64,000 nt of DNA from Sclerodactyla briareus (Eukaryota; Echinodermata; Holothuroidea; Dendrochirotida; Sclerodactylidae), in assembly GCA_026419785.1 (NCBI GenBank), contig JAODTK010005387.1:124001-188000 (forward strand), in the 5' to 3' direction. The stretch's first letter is position 1, and every line of letters begins with the position of its first letter. The notes under the pieces are model-generated. The model did not search any database. It saw only the letters and a program-made list of their open reading frames with translations, and was not told the origin of the DNA. Below, in pieces: positions 12,087 to 22,910 of this stretch. Both the position numbers and the translations under genes were made by a program.

Positions 12087-13580
12087 CTTGTGTCTGACGA
12101 ATCCCCCTGAATTCTAAAACTTTCCTCTCAGTGCTCAGACCATTTGTAGTGGCCTATGTGAGTGGCTGGCTGGACGCCGAATGCAACACTTATTGGCTAG
12201 CTACTTTGCAGAACTGGGTTACATGAAAGAACGTAATACTGGCATCACTCATTCATTTCATAGTCTAATAAGTGGTCCTAATTTCTTGTTTTGAGCCCGT
12301 GTGCGGGACAAACCAAGAGAAATATGTAATGGTTATGAAATTAAATCCCCTACCCAACAACCTTCGTGTATTGGCCAACGCAGTTGTAACATTGTGCGAC
12401 AAACCACGTGTTTGGCTGTATGGATCAAGCCTCCATATGGTAAAGCATCATTTCCAAAAAATATTAGGCCTAATGATAATCTACGGTGCACGTCGACACT
12501 AGGAAAGAGGTATCTGCTTTCATGTAGTTCCACAGGGTGTAGCAGGGTCTGTCGATGTCCATGTGACCAGTTTAGGTCCTCATCCATTGCACGGTTGAGA
12601 GTGCCCAGCCAATCACATTGATTGAAATTGAAAGTGAAATCAAGCTTCATGAAATTGGGTGCATCCTGTTGCATTACGCAGATCGATTACGTGTATCATT
12701 TCTACGGATGTGCGGTCAAGTGTCATGCAAATGCAACATCACACCACCGTACCGAAAGGGGGGGGGGGGGGGGGGGAAAGGGGGGGGGAAGGGGAGGGGG
12801 GTTGATGGTGAAGTGTCTGGTTCGGTGCCGTTTATCTAATCAAAGACCTGCCCTACATTCTCCACTACACTGTCATCATCAACAACAATGCTGCGCACGC
12901 TCGCCCCACCGTTGTATGCAGTGTACGGTAGCCGGCCGATGATCATCGGATGTAAACTAGTGATGGGCCGTACTACAACTCGGACCATGTCATAACATTG
13001 GGTGCGGACAACACATCTTCTTTTGCTTGGGCAGCATTATGACCCACCGTTATCTAAGCCCTATTACAAACCTAACTCACCTTTTTCCCGACGGCCACAG
13101 CTCAAAAAAAAACGGTAGCTGGCGTGAGCCGTAACGTAAAGATCTGTCAATGACTATGGGGGTCTGAAAAACCTATGCTCCTTTTAAATCGCTTACTTGC
13201 CTTTTTGCCTTTGCTGAAATAGTCCACGGTTTTTGGTAGGCGCGGCGGGCCCCTCGCGTGTAGGTGAATGTGGCGGTCGAAAAATCTCCTTTATATTTTT
13301 ATGAGGAAAACCGATAATGCAGTTTCACCTGTTCTCCTCGCGTGGATGGATGGGGCGACGTCTCTTACACGCCCCATGTCACCCAGGTTGCTGCGTCATC
13401 CTCCCCCGGTATCGATGTGGCAACCCAAATTGGCCGTGACTGATTCCTGTTATACATTGCCAGGAGATTTATGAAGATCAGGGCAGGCTAATCTGCCACC
13501 GGCTCAGCGGCTGTCCTGGCGAACTGCGAGAATGGCCCACGTTTTATGGAAATCCGTGCTGGACAGAAAACCATATTTAA
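12087..13580. other. No recognised gene; G tracts near 12758-12800
   Basis: Unique sequence apart from a run of 19 G (12758-12776) followed by further G runs to about 12801. No exon or RNA gene is supported. Confidence 0.4.
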
Positions 13581-13584
13581 TGCT

Positions 13585-13835
13585 ACGATATATTCCATTT
13601 TATTGTAGCATATATTCCATTTTATGGTAGCATAAAATCCAGCCAATGGGAAGGCATTAATATATGGTAGCATTGAATCAATTCATGGTATCATTAACCG
13701 AATATCTGCTACCATATCTTCGAATATATGGCTACCATATATTGACATATGATCTACCAGAAATATTCGAAAATATGCTACCATATATGCGAATTTTATG
13801 GTGCATAAATTCGAATATAATGCAAATGGATTAGA
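13585..13835. repeat. Cluster of AT-rich ATGGTAGCAT motifs in inverted arrangement
   Basis: A short motif close to TATGGTAGCATA recurs about nine times. On the left (about 13602-13690) it reads forward (GTAGCATA, TATGGTAGCATAA, TATGGTAGCATTG). On the right (about 13706-13790) it reads as the complement (TGCTACCATAT, GCTACCATATA). The two halves can fold on each other around 13690-13700. It looks like a small foldback or a palindromic minisatellite. No coding content. Confidence 0.6.
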
Positions 13836-13839
13836 AGTA

Positions 13840-14335
13840 ATACATAAGTTTACACACTTGAAAATGGTAGGCTGTATGAGCGAGGGGGAGTGGAGTGGAC
13901 GATTCGTATAATTATGCAACCATTAGCCTACTCTCTGATTACCGTACCACCTTCACACTGGAGAATTCAATCAGTTCAATCCAGGAAACATCCATTCGAT
14001 TTGTCAACCACAGATCCACATAGCCCCTGTCGGGTTTCTGTAATCCTGCTAATGATGAAAACAAACGCTAGCACCAATGGTGCTGTAGCCTTCAACTGCA
14101 CGAATGTACCAAGACAGAATGGTATAAGGTTGTTGATAAATGTTCAAGATCAATGCGGCAAAGGAGGCGTTTCAACAATGCCTATTGTGCCCCTTTACGA
14201 CTTTGATCATGCATGGCCCAAGATGTCTTAGCATGCAATCAATATTGATGGGCCACAGCGCCTGGCCTTGGATCCCAATCCTGGGCACCCTTAGGTTAGG
14301 CTAGTAATCTAAATAATGACTGAACTCAGCAATTC
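13840..14335. other. No recognised gene
   Basis: Unique sequence with one open frame of about 113 codons (13890-14231, plus) that has no recognisable domain and may be chance. Confidence 0.3.
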
Positions 14336-14339
14336 GCAA

Positions 14340-14830
14340 CAGAATTTGTTGGAGATACAATATTTTGCAGTATTCCATATATTGGTTCTAGGGCCCAAAC
14401 TGGACCCAAGATTTCCCAGACACCACTGATGGCCAATGTTCTTCCAAAGGACCATTACATGTAACTTTAATAACATCAACTGAATCTTGTAGGAGGAGAA
14501 TCATTTCAAGTACCATTGATGTGAAATTTTCATAAAATGGGCCGGCGGGCCCAAGTGGCAACTTAACTGGCATTTGACTTTGACCCTTCACAAGGTCAAA
14601 CCTGTCCATGGGTCAATGACTTGGTGTTCACAGTTTGGTCAGCATCATTGCAGAATGCGTTTTGGGAGCCGAAACCAATTGTTGAACATTGAATAGCATA
14701 GATTAGATAGATAGATAGATAGATAGATGTATGATAGATGATATAGAATAGATTGAATGACATGCAGATTCCTATATCTCAACCAGTGGCTGTTTTAGCT
14801 AAAAATTGCAGGAAGGTTGATTTAAATCTG
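14340..14830 (+). mobile_element. Repeat family A, copy 1 (modules plus GATA microsatellite)
   Basis: Contains the family A words: CCATTACATGTAACTTTAA, CTTGTAGGAGGAGAATCATT, GTACCATTGATGTGAAATTTT and a GGGCCC-rich linker. A (GATA)n tract at about 14703-14750 follows, then the conserved end block TATATCTCAACCAG...TTTTAGCTAAAAA. The same order of parts is seen in copies at 16215, 52080 and, inverted, 41560. No coding domain. Confidence 0.65.
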
Positions 14831-15004
14831 ATTTTTTTTCCACTCAAATGATGCTGTTTATCGATCTTAGAAACAGCCTACCATGATAAATAGGAAGGAA
14901 TGCCGAATTTGTAGGTAGACTAGAACCTCCCATAGGTAGTTTATCTAGGGAAGCCTTGAGACCTCTCACCTGTTCTGCTCGCTATCTTACTCCTATGAAT
15001 TATA

Positions 15005-15740
15005 TGGTCGGCAGGCACAATGGGGTGCCAGAACCGGGGGGTCGAGGTTGAATTGGGGTGTAAGCGTGTAACAGGGTCGGTGAGGTGGGGCAGTTTGGGG
15101 TAATATAAGTAAGAGGTTTTGGGGGGTGGGAGATAAGTAAATGAAATGGCCGGGGGGGGGGGACAGTTATGGGTGGGGTGGGGCTATATGCGGGGCTATT
15201 GGTGCATGAGAATGAGGGTCCCAAAATGACCTGAACGTGGCATCGGTGTTCACTGGGGTTGGGGCGGCGTCAACTACGATTTGGTTCAGGAAGTCAGGGG
15301 AGCAAATATGGTCAGGGGGAGTGGTACAGTGCAGGGGGGGGCTGTGTAGTGACGGGGTGGCGGCTGAAGGAACGTGGGTTTAAGTAAAAGAAGTTGACTG
15401 GTGGGTCAGATTCTTAGGTTGGAGCCTCTTAGGATATGGCCGAATAGGTCACGGGCGGTGGGGGGGAGGGAGCCGGGTTGGTCTAGGGGGCCGTTGGGGA
15501 GTGAAGGGCTGCGTGTTGCTACTGGGGGGGGAGGGGGGGGGGGGGGGGGGCGCAGGGTCTTTGTAGGGAGGCAGGGTCAGGTCGCAGAATAGTTGGGAGA
15601 GCTGTAACAAGAGTAATACTGGCAGCAGGGGACGCGTTGGAACAGGGTCGGTGGTCACCTGTCAGGGCAGGGGGTAATTTCTTTTTGTTTAAGATTATGA
15701 TATTGTACTGAGCGACTGGTAGGGGGGTTTTCAGGGTAGT
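15005..15740 (+). repeat. Strongly G-rich, strand-asymmetric segment
   Basis: For over 700 bases the plus strand is rich in G with little C, with dozens of GGGG runs and an 18-base G tract at 15533-15550. Period is irregular. The proline-rich frames on the minus strand are translations of this composition, not proteins. It could form G-quadruplexes or an R-loop if transcribed from the minus strand as template. Confidence 0.6.
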
Positions 15741-16214
15741 GATGCGGTAGGTCCTAAAATACTTATTATTGTTGTCTCCCCCTACAGAGTTAGGAAAAAG
15801 AAAACGAACCTGACTTCCTAATCGAGAATTTTCCCATCTTGAAAGTAAGAAAACCTTCAGACTCATTTTCTCCCTAAGGGTGGGCCCATAGCATGATGCA
15901 TTCATATTATTTATAGTTCTAATTTGGACAGATCGATATCTAAACCCTACTGTACTTATCAGTGTAGTGGGAAACAGTAACGTGTAGCCGTGCCTATAGC
16001 TAGCTAGCTGTAGCCTGTTATTACACTTATTACAGTACCGTAAGTGGAGCTGGGTTGGAGATCACAGGAGTGCTTGACCACTTGACCCAGATCTAGTAGG
16101 GGGAATTCGCTATTTCCAGTGAGATCAGGTTGGTAGTGTTCCCACACATTCTAAAAATAGACTAACGCAAATGTAATAGAGAACTAATATTAATCACAGA
16201 AAAAAAAAGGCAAT
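15741..16214. other. No recognised feature
   Basis: Unique sequence between the G-rich segment and family A copy 2; no exon is supported. Confidence 0.4.
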
Positions 16215-17085
16215 TCTTCTAAAATGTGTTCAGCCCACACTGGGCGGCCAGGGGTCCTAAGGTCCTAATGGGCCCGCCCCCCATAACCCCTGGACACCCC
16301 CTCTACTGGGTCCTTACATGCAACTTTGAAAAAAAAAAATGAGCGGGTGGGCAGAGATGCCTTTTATACCCATCGTGGTGGATTTCATAGAAAAAAGGGC
16401 CATCAGGGGCCCCAAGTGGGACCTTGTACGGAAAAATCCATGAACACCCCGCGGTACGGCTGGTAGAACCATTCATTATGTACCGAACATCAGCACTGTG
16501 CATTAAAATATGTAGAAGCATTATGCAGATTTTTGCAGTTTCATACAGGGGCCCTATCAGCTCAAAGTGGGCCCTAGGCCCAATTACTGAACACCCCCTC
16601 TACCCAAGACATTACATTATCTGTTAAAGAAGTTTGATTGAAGCTTGTAGTAGGAGATGCATTTTCACAAGTACTATTGGTGTGTGAAATTTTGCATAAA
16701 ATGGGCCCTAGGGCCCAAATGGGAACTTGGATCAAAAATTCCTAACATCCCTAAAGAACGGCTGTTAGAACCCAAAATGACTAAACAAGCACTTGTGCAC
16801 CGAAATTTGTCGGAGAAGTAGCGTTTTGGCAAGTTTTCACTTATTGGCCCATTTGGCCCCTTCAATGCCTTCGAAACCTTGAGTGGTCAAAGATGACCCA
16901 TCAGTCAATGAACATTGAACAAGTCCTGGTCAAGATCATCAAAGCATGAACATTTTTGTGGCCCAAAAAAGCAAAGTTTACAGACTGGATAGATAGAATG
17001 TATATAGAGGACAGATAGGAGGATAGATAGATGACATGGGCATCACAATAGCTCAGCCAGCATAGCTGATTTGAGCTAAAAAATT
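16215..17085 (+). mobile_element. Repeat family A, copy 2 (longest plus-strand copy)
   Basis: Two alternating module types give a composite period near 300 bp. One carries GAACACCCCCTCTAC, ACATTACAT and TAGGAGATGCATTTTCA. The other carries ACGGCTGGTAGAACC, CAGCACTGTGCA and AAATTTGTCGGAGAAGTAG. The linker at 16703-16716 is the perfect palindrome GGGCCCTAGGGCCC. Modules are followed by a degenerate GATA tract (16986-17030) and the end block GACATGGGCATCACAATAGC with a hairpin-forming AGCTCA...TGAGCT pair (17050-17076). The layout suggests a DINE/Helentron-like non-autonomous element (inference). Confidence 0.7.
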
Positions 17086-17644
17086 AATAGGCTATTCCTC
17101 CTCTTATTACTTCAGTGACTTTCGTGCGTTCCCCCCAACCCCGATTTTACTACCAACAAGAAGATTCCGGCGAAATTCTGCACCGTTGAACATAACACAC
17201 TACATTCCCACACACCTATACACAACTGCACAACAAAGTAATCGTTTCTTCTCTCCCTGTAATTCAGGCGAGACAATATCCAACCTAGAAGTATGAAAAC
17301 CGAATTTGACAGCAGTTTTTTGTGTGTGGTGTCTCACAATCACAGAGTAATGTCTTTCCAGGTAGACCGGTTGTTTACGTCGTTGCTGTTTCGGGCTATC
17401 GAGGTTGCTGACTCGCTGTGTTAGTATTGCGGTTAACAAGCGTAAACCAAACATTTACTGCGACGTACACTGCCCTTGATGATCTGGGGCAAGCCGCTCC
17501 CGCTGTAACTTGCCACTTTCTCTTGTCAAATTCCTTGTACTCGAGACCCCTCTTGAATATATCTCATGACTCGAGTAAAAAAGAAGATAGCAAGGGCAGA
17601 CTGCTCGATTCATTTGTCTGGGGCTCAGTCCGGTTCATTAATAT

Positions 17645-17875
17645 TCATTTCGCGAGATAGCCGAACAAGTTCAGCCCCGACCTCGGGTCAGACCTCATTT
17701 GATATAGTCCAGTATAGATAATCCCAATTTGCGTGGATGATGAATTGGACTTCGAAAGTTCAAACGATCGTCGACGCGGACTGCCTGACATACTGGAGGG
17801 GGAAGGCGAAGGTGGGGGAGTGGTGGGGGGGGACGAACCCATGCACTCTATTGCCTGTCTCCTTGATTGGACACA
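17645..17875 (-). CDS. Candidate exon, Ser/Pro-rich protein segment
   Basis: A minus-strand frame with the run MGSSPPTTPPPSPSPSSMSG (residues read from 17842 leftwards), then SPRRRSFELSKSNSSSTQIG. Such SP/TP and RRRSF motifs are typical of phosphorylated linker regions in signalling or cytoskeletal proteins. A weak acceptor (TGTGTCCAATCAAG) lies at its upstream side near 17870. No donor is convincing, and low complexity can arise by chance. No family is recognised. Confidence 0.25.
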   Translation of the reverse strand, partial: CVQSRRQAIECMGSSPPTTPPPSPSPSSMSGSPRRRSFELSKSNSSSTQIGIIYTGLYQMRSDPRSGLNLFGYLAK

Positions 17876-19680
17876 ATCGTACAGACCCACAAAGGGATTA
17901 TAATTAGCAGCATGTATGTACCGTTGTCAATATGTAGGCATTGTTAAGCTTTACGACGTGAATAGGCCTATCATACTAAAACTAAACGAATATTCAAGCG
18001 TCCTAGTCTATACTTTTGGTATTCCCCCCCCCCCCCTTCGCGTGAGCCCCAAGAATTTTAAATCTTCCTTTGTATCGTTGGCTCTAAACATACCATTAGT
18101 TTGCCGAAGCTATCGGTTATGCTATGCTGGTCTAGCACCCCACCGTCATCCTGTCGTCCTTCTGCCATCAACGTATACCGCCCCTATCATCGGACCGCGC
18201 ACGGCGCGATTACCGGCAATACATTCTACAACTTGTATCGAATGTTAGGCACATCACATTGCGCCTGACCCGAACTGGAAACATTAGGGTCCCCCTGGGC
18301 GCACCATAACCGATGAAATGTCTATAACCCACAAATGACATTGGACTAGTCACGTCCGAATGTTAATTTTGGACAGCTATACCTTTTTCGATTCGCCCAG
18401 TCAGGCTCCCCCGACCCAGTGCATGTAGCTTGGTAGGGTACTAATATTTTAATGTTATCCCGTGAAATTTAGGAGGCAATTTTATTCTCGTCAGAACACG
18501 AGTTGATCAGCCAAAATTGGTGACGTTTGGACAAAGGGATAGAAGAAAAAAGAAAAAAAACCCAAGGACAAACGTGAATACAGGCAGTCGTGGAAGTTGA
18601 TCCTCCATTTTGACAGGCCTAAGGGAATATGTTTTACCTCAAGTTACGAGTTTCCCATTTAATAAGAGGTATCAACCTCAATATCATTGTAAATTCCAGT
18701 TTCAGCGACAGACATTTGTAGGCCTTCTTCTCAACACCCGTCTCTTCAATCTGTCGAACTTTCGTCGCATGTCGTCAATTCACTGGATATCAAAGGTGTA
18801 ATTGCCCCTCCTCAAAGAATGTACAAAACAGAAATTGTGGGCGATGGAAGTTTTTGGAATTCTGAGTTGTCCAGTACGAAATGTTTTGAAGCCATGGTCA
18901 TGTAGATAGTAACTGTACATTGGGTACTTCCTATGTACTACATAGCGCAGCTGAAACTCCACTCCTATTCCAGGTCTCTTCGAGTGTACATCAACTACGC
19001 AAAATTTGCCTTGTGACACATCACAGGGAAACCGCATTATCCCCCCTCTAATACAAAGTCAATGTGAAATTCAATGCACTAGCACATCTGTTTTACATGA
19101 CCATTGTCTTTTTTGAACCTAAAGATAACGACATTTGTTTGCTGGCCGAAGTATGGCGCCAACACTCGTTGCGGCGGCCGTTATCCGACCCACATGACCA
19201 TTCAGATTTGTCCGGTGCCTTGCCCCCGGGGACCTCTTCAAAACAGTTCTCTGCATTAGTTGAATGTGAACTCCATCTCGACCTTGGACCTAACATACCC
19301 ATCATACAAGAACAATTGCTTCTTACGGCGAATCGTAGTCTTGGGCGACAAAAGTGGAACCTGGCTATATGTAAAGCACAAATGAACCGTTATTAGAGCT
19401 GATTCAAAATGTAACAATTAGCATGGAAACTATTATCATTTGTCATCATTTTGACACTGAAGCCTACTTTTCCTCGACAGTTTTTCGTGAACCAAGGCTA
19501 GTGAAACCCTACCTGTATTTTCAGGGGTCCACGGTCGTTTTTTTCGACAGAAGTAGATATGGCGAACTATCTTCAAAAGGAACAATGTAGTCTTTTATTT
19601 TAGAATCGCCCGACCAGACCGTCTAAAGGTCAACTCCCCCGGTATATTAGCATCTTCATTGCCGGTTGTTCTAGTCCCCT
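17876..19680. other. No recognised gene
   Basis: Mostly unique sequence. Two frames of 85-110 codons (18780-19037 minus, 19064-19396 plus) have no recognised domain or clear splice sites. A run of C is present at 18026-18038. Confidence 0.3.
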
Positions 19681-19683
19681 TTT

Positions 19684-22600
19684 GGTCTCGCCCCTGAATG
19701 AAATTCAGAGGAGACTTAGTGGTGCACTATGGCGTGTGTGTGTGTGTCTGGGTCTGTGTGCGTGTGTGGGTGTGTGGGTGTGTGGTGATGTGTGTGTTGG
19801 TGTGTTGAGTGTGTGTGTGCGTGTGGTGTGTGGTGTGTGTGTGTGTGGTGTGTTTTTGGTTGTCACACTTCCTCGTTAGCAGGATATCTTTCGAACCGCA
19901 TTGCAATTGCCACGAAATTTTCAGGGTAGCATTGAGGTTGGGTTAACAGGATCTGACTAGTTTGGGCGCGAAAGTCACTGATTAAGTATTGGTAATTAGC
20001 CTATTTTATTGTAATTATTTGTTTAGGTTCGTGAGCAAGATTACAGAGAACCGTAGGTGCTATGGTGACTCGGATTGGCACATAGATGCGTGATATGAGG
20101 TAGATGAACTGATTGGACTTTCAGCGTAAAATAGGGTCCCACAGGTCTTCGGGGTCAAAACCTGGTTTTTTTGGCCAGAACTTGGGAACCAATGTCTGCC
20201 GAGGGTTTGGGAGGTGCCCCATTGTGATTCACTCGTTGACCTTCATCTGTGTGACCTTTGACCCTCAATTGACCTTTTACCATGTTTTTTTTGGCCGAAT
20301 GCAAATTTTTCGTGGCCAGTTTTGGATCTCAAAGGTACTTCCGATCGAAATGAACATCATTTGACCCCATGTGACCTTTGTGTTGAAGTTAACGGAGGTC
20401 AAGTTTTTCATTCAAATTAAGTGCGTTAGGATGTTCGTAGTGATTTTGTCATGGTGATTTTTAGAATCAGTCAGGTCCAAACAGGAACTACCCTGAAAAT
20501 GAGGCAAAAGGTCAAAGGTCATGTGAATAATGGCCTTATTTTCGAGTTACGGGGCAAAGAAAAATTACAACTGTCAATTTTTTTCAAAATTATGGATATG
20601 TGGCAGGCTCTGAGTGCTGATAGACGAAACAAACTCCCCGCTTCAATCGCCCGAAACTCGGTTCCATAGTACGAGGGGTCAACGGTTGGTTTGCTACCTT
20701 TTGGCAATAGCTCGGCAGTATATTTGGGATACATAATGCTTGTAGACCCTGCGTGCATCTCATCGAAGTAACTTGTTCCTTTCATAAAACCTGACATGTC
20801 ATCAAAGGTCTTCCAAGGTCACAATATTGGACAAAAAACTAATTATTTTTTGAGACAACTTACCCTGACATTGCTTGGCAATGTTGAAATTTCAGGACAG
20901 AGTGTACGTCATGGTGGCTAACGATTTTCCATAAAAAACCATCAATGTCATCAAAGGTCATTCAAGGTCCGTATTTTCCATATAACTGCCAAATAGTATG
21001 TGTTTGTTTCCTGCAACAAGTCTTCCAGTGACCTTTTCCTGATGTGGTTATTTTACCAGGACAGGGTGTAACCCCTCTAGGGTTACTGTTTTTATAAAAT
21101 GGTCATGTCATCCGAGTCATTAAGGTCAATTTGAGTCAAACCTGATTTGGTACTTTTTTCGGCACTAGGCATTGGGCGTGTTCATCAGAATGCAAAATGC
21201 TCTAGGAGTGGATGTATCACATTGAGAGTTACAATTTGTCATAAAAACTGTCATTCATGCAGTCATTCAAGGTCACTAAGGGGTCAAAAACTGTTTTCTT
21301 GCGATAATCAAGAATTGAATTCTTTGAAGGCTGGAAGGTTCCCCATTGTGATATAATTGTTAACCTTCATGTGTGGGACCTCTGCCCCCAATTTGACCTC
21401 TGTCGGGTGGTCAGTGGTTAAAGGTTGAGTCTTGAATAAATGTTGGGGCATTATTTAAGGAGTTACGCGGGGCAAAAAAAATAGAAACGGGTTATTTAAG
21501 GATATGTGATAGACCTTTGTGTGCTTATGGAGGACCAACTCCCGCTTCAATCGGACACTTACTTGGTAGTCTACAATGGTCCAGTTTAATTTAATAGCTT
21601 TTTCGCATAAACATTAGGCGTGTTCATTGGATGCAAATGCTTCTTAGAGTGGATGCATCACATGGAGAGTACAATTTTATCAAACCGCCATGGTCCATTG
21701 AAGGTCATCAAAAAAAACAGGTCACGTAGGGGTCAAAAACTGATTTCAGTTACTTTTTTTGGCAATAGCATGGGCATGTTCATCAGAAATGCAAAATGCT
21801 CCTAAGGAGTGGATTGTATCACAGGGAGAGTTACAATTTTTAAAACCTGCCATGTCATTAAAGGTCACCTTCAATTCACTTAGGGGTCAAAAACTGTTTT
21901 CCTGGCAATAATCGGAGAATTAATAATTCTGTGAAGGCGGAAGGTTTCACCAATTGTGATAAATGTTAAACCTTCATGTGTGTGCCCTCTGACCCCAATT
22001 TGACCCCTGCTGTCCGGTGGTCATGTGGTTTAAAGGTTGAGCCTTGAATAATGTGCTTATTAAAGGTTTTACGGGCACAAACAATAGAAACTGGTATTTT
22101 GGATATGTGATAGCCTTTGTGTGCTTTATGGAGGAAACCAACTCCCGCTTCGATCGGACGCATACTTTGTTGTTATCAAGGGGTCAAAGTTTAATTTAAT
22201 AACTTTTTCACCACAATAACATTAGGCGTGTTCATTGGAATGCAATTATGCCTTCTAGGATGCATTCCTCACATGGAGAGTAAAACAATTTTTATAAAAA
22301 CCAAAACCGCCATGTCATTGAAGGTCACCAAAGGTCACGTAGGGGTCAAAAACTGATTTCATACTTTGTGGGCATAGCACTGGCATGTTCATCAGAAGCA
22401 AAATGCTCTAGTAGTGGATGTATCACAATGGAGAGTTACAATTTTCAATAAAAACTGTCCCATGTCATTACGGTCATTCAATGTCACGTTAGGGGTCAAA
22501 ACTTTTCTGGCCATAATCGGAGAATTGATATCTGCGAAGGCTGGGAGTTTGCACCATTGTGATATAATTGTTTGACCGTTGCATTTGGGTGACCTCTGAC

Positions 22601-22755
22601 TCAATTTTGACCTCTGTCGGGTGGCAATGTTGTGTAAATGTTGAGTCTTGAATAAATGTGCGTATTTAAGGAGTTAACGGGCACAAACATAGACACTGGT
22701 TATTAGCAAAGGTGGGGATATATTAGTTGGCGGTCTACCGCCAGGCGGTGTCTAG
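19684..22755 (-). mobile_element. Large module element F (minus orientation): tandem modules, (GT)n tract, terminal hairpin
   Basis: Read on the minus strand, the element has tandem modules (20100-22700), then an (AC)n tract (complement of GT at 19735-19855), then CGCCATAGTGCACCACTAAG and a hairpin with outer arms GTCTC/GAGAC and inner arms CTGAAT/ATTCAG (19685-19715). The large module has a period of about 605 bp: the ACCTTCATGTGTGTG block lies near 21366, 21971 and 22575. Within it are smaller units built on AAAGGTCATTCAAGGTCA. The right end carries TGGCGGTCTACCGCCA, then eight bases, then CTAG (22728-22755). No protein domain was seen. The 3' part is shared with family E at 45.0 kb. Confidence 0.65.
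19995..20145 (+). repeat. Direct repeat flanking the module array, left copy
   Basis: The word order GCAAGATTACAGA, AACCGTA(A)GGTGCTATGGT and GATTttCAGC is shared with 22770-22910 in the same orientation. The two copies bracket the 20.1-22.7 kb tandem modules. They probably represent a further module or an edge of the same element. Confidence 0.6.
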
Positions 22756-22769
22756 TTAAGTTAAGTTTT

Positions 22770-22910
22770 ACTATTTTATGTAAACTATTGTTCAGGCTCG
22801 TTAAGCAAGATTACAGATAACCGTAAGGTGCTATGGTTACTTTGGTTGCACTAGATGCGGATGAAGTGTAGATGGAATGATTAGATTTTCAGCATCAAAT
22901 ATGTAATTGA
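22770..22910 (+). repeat. Direct repeat flanking the module array, right copy
   Basis: Partner of 19995-20145: CGTTAAGCAAGATTACAG, AACCGTAAGGTGCTATGGTT, AGATGCGGATGAAG and GATTTTCAGCATC. It begins just after the hairpin-CTAG end of element F. Confidence 0.6.

Noticed and set aside
15449-15658. Proline-rich protein frames on the minus strand
   Set aside because: They are the complement of the G-rich segment and reflect base composition only.
19995-22910. Direct repeats at 20.0 and 22.8 kb as LTRs of a retroelement
   Set aside because: The copies are about 140 bases, lack TG...CA ends, have no primer-binding or polypurine sites and enclose only tandem modules.
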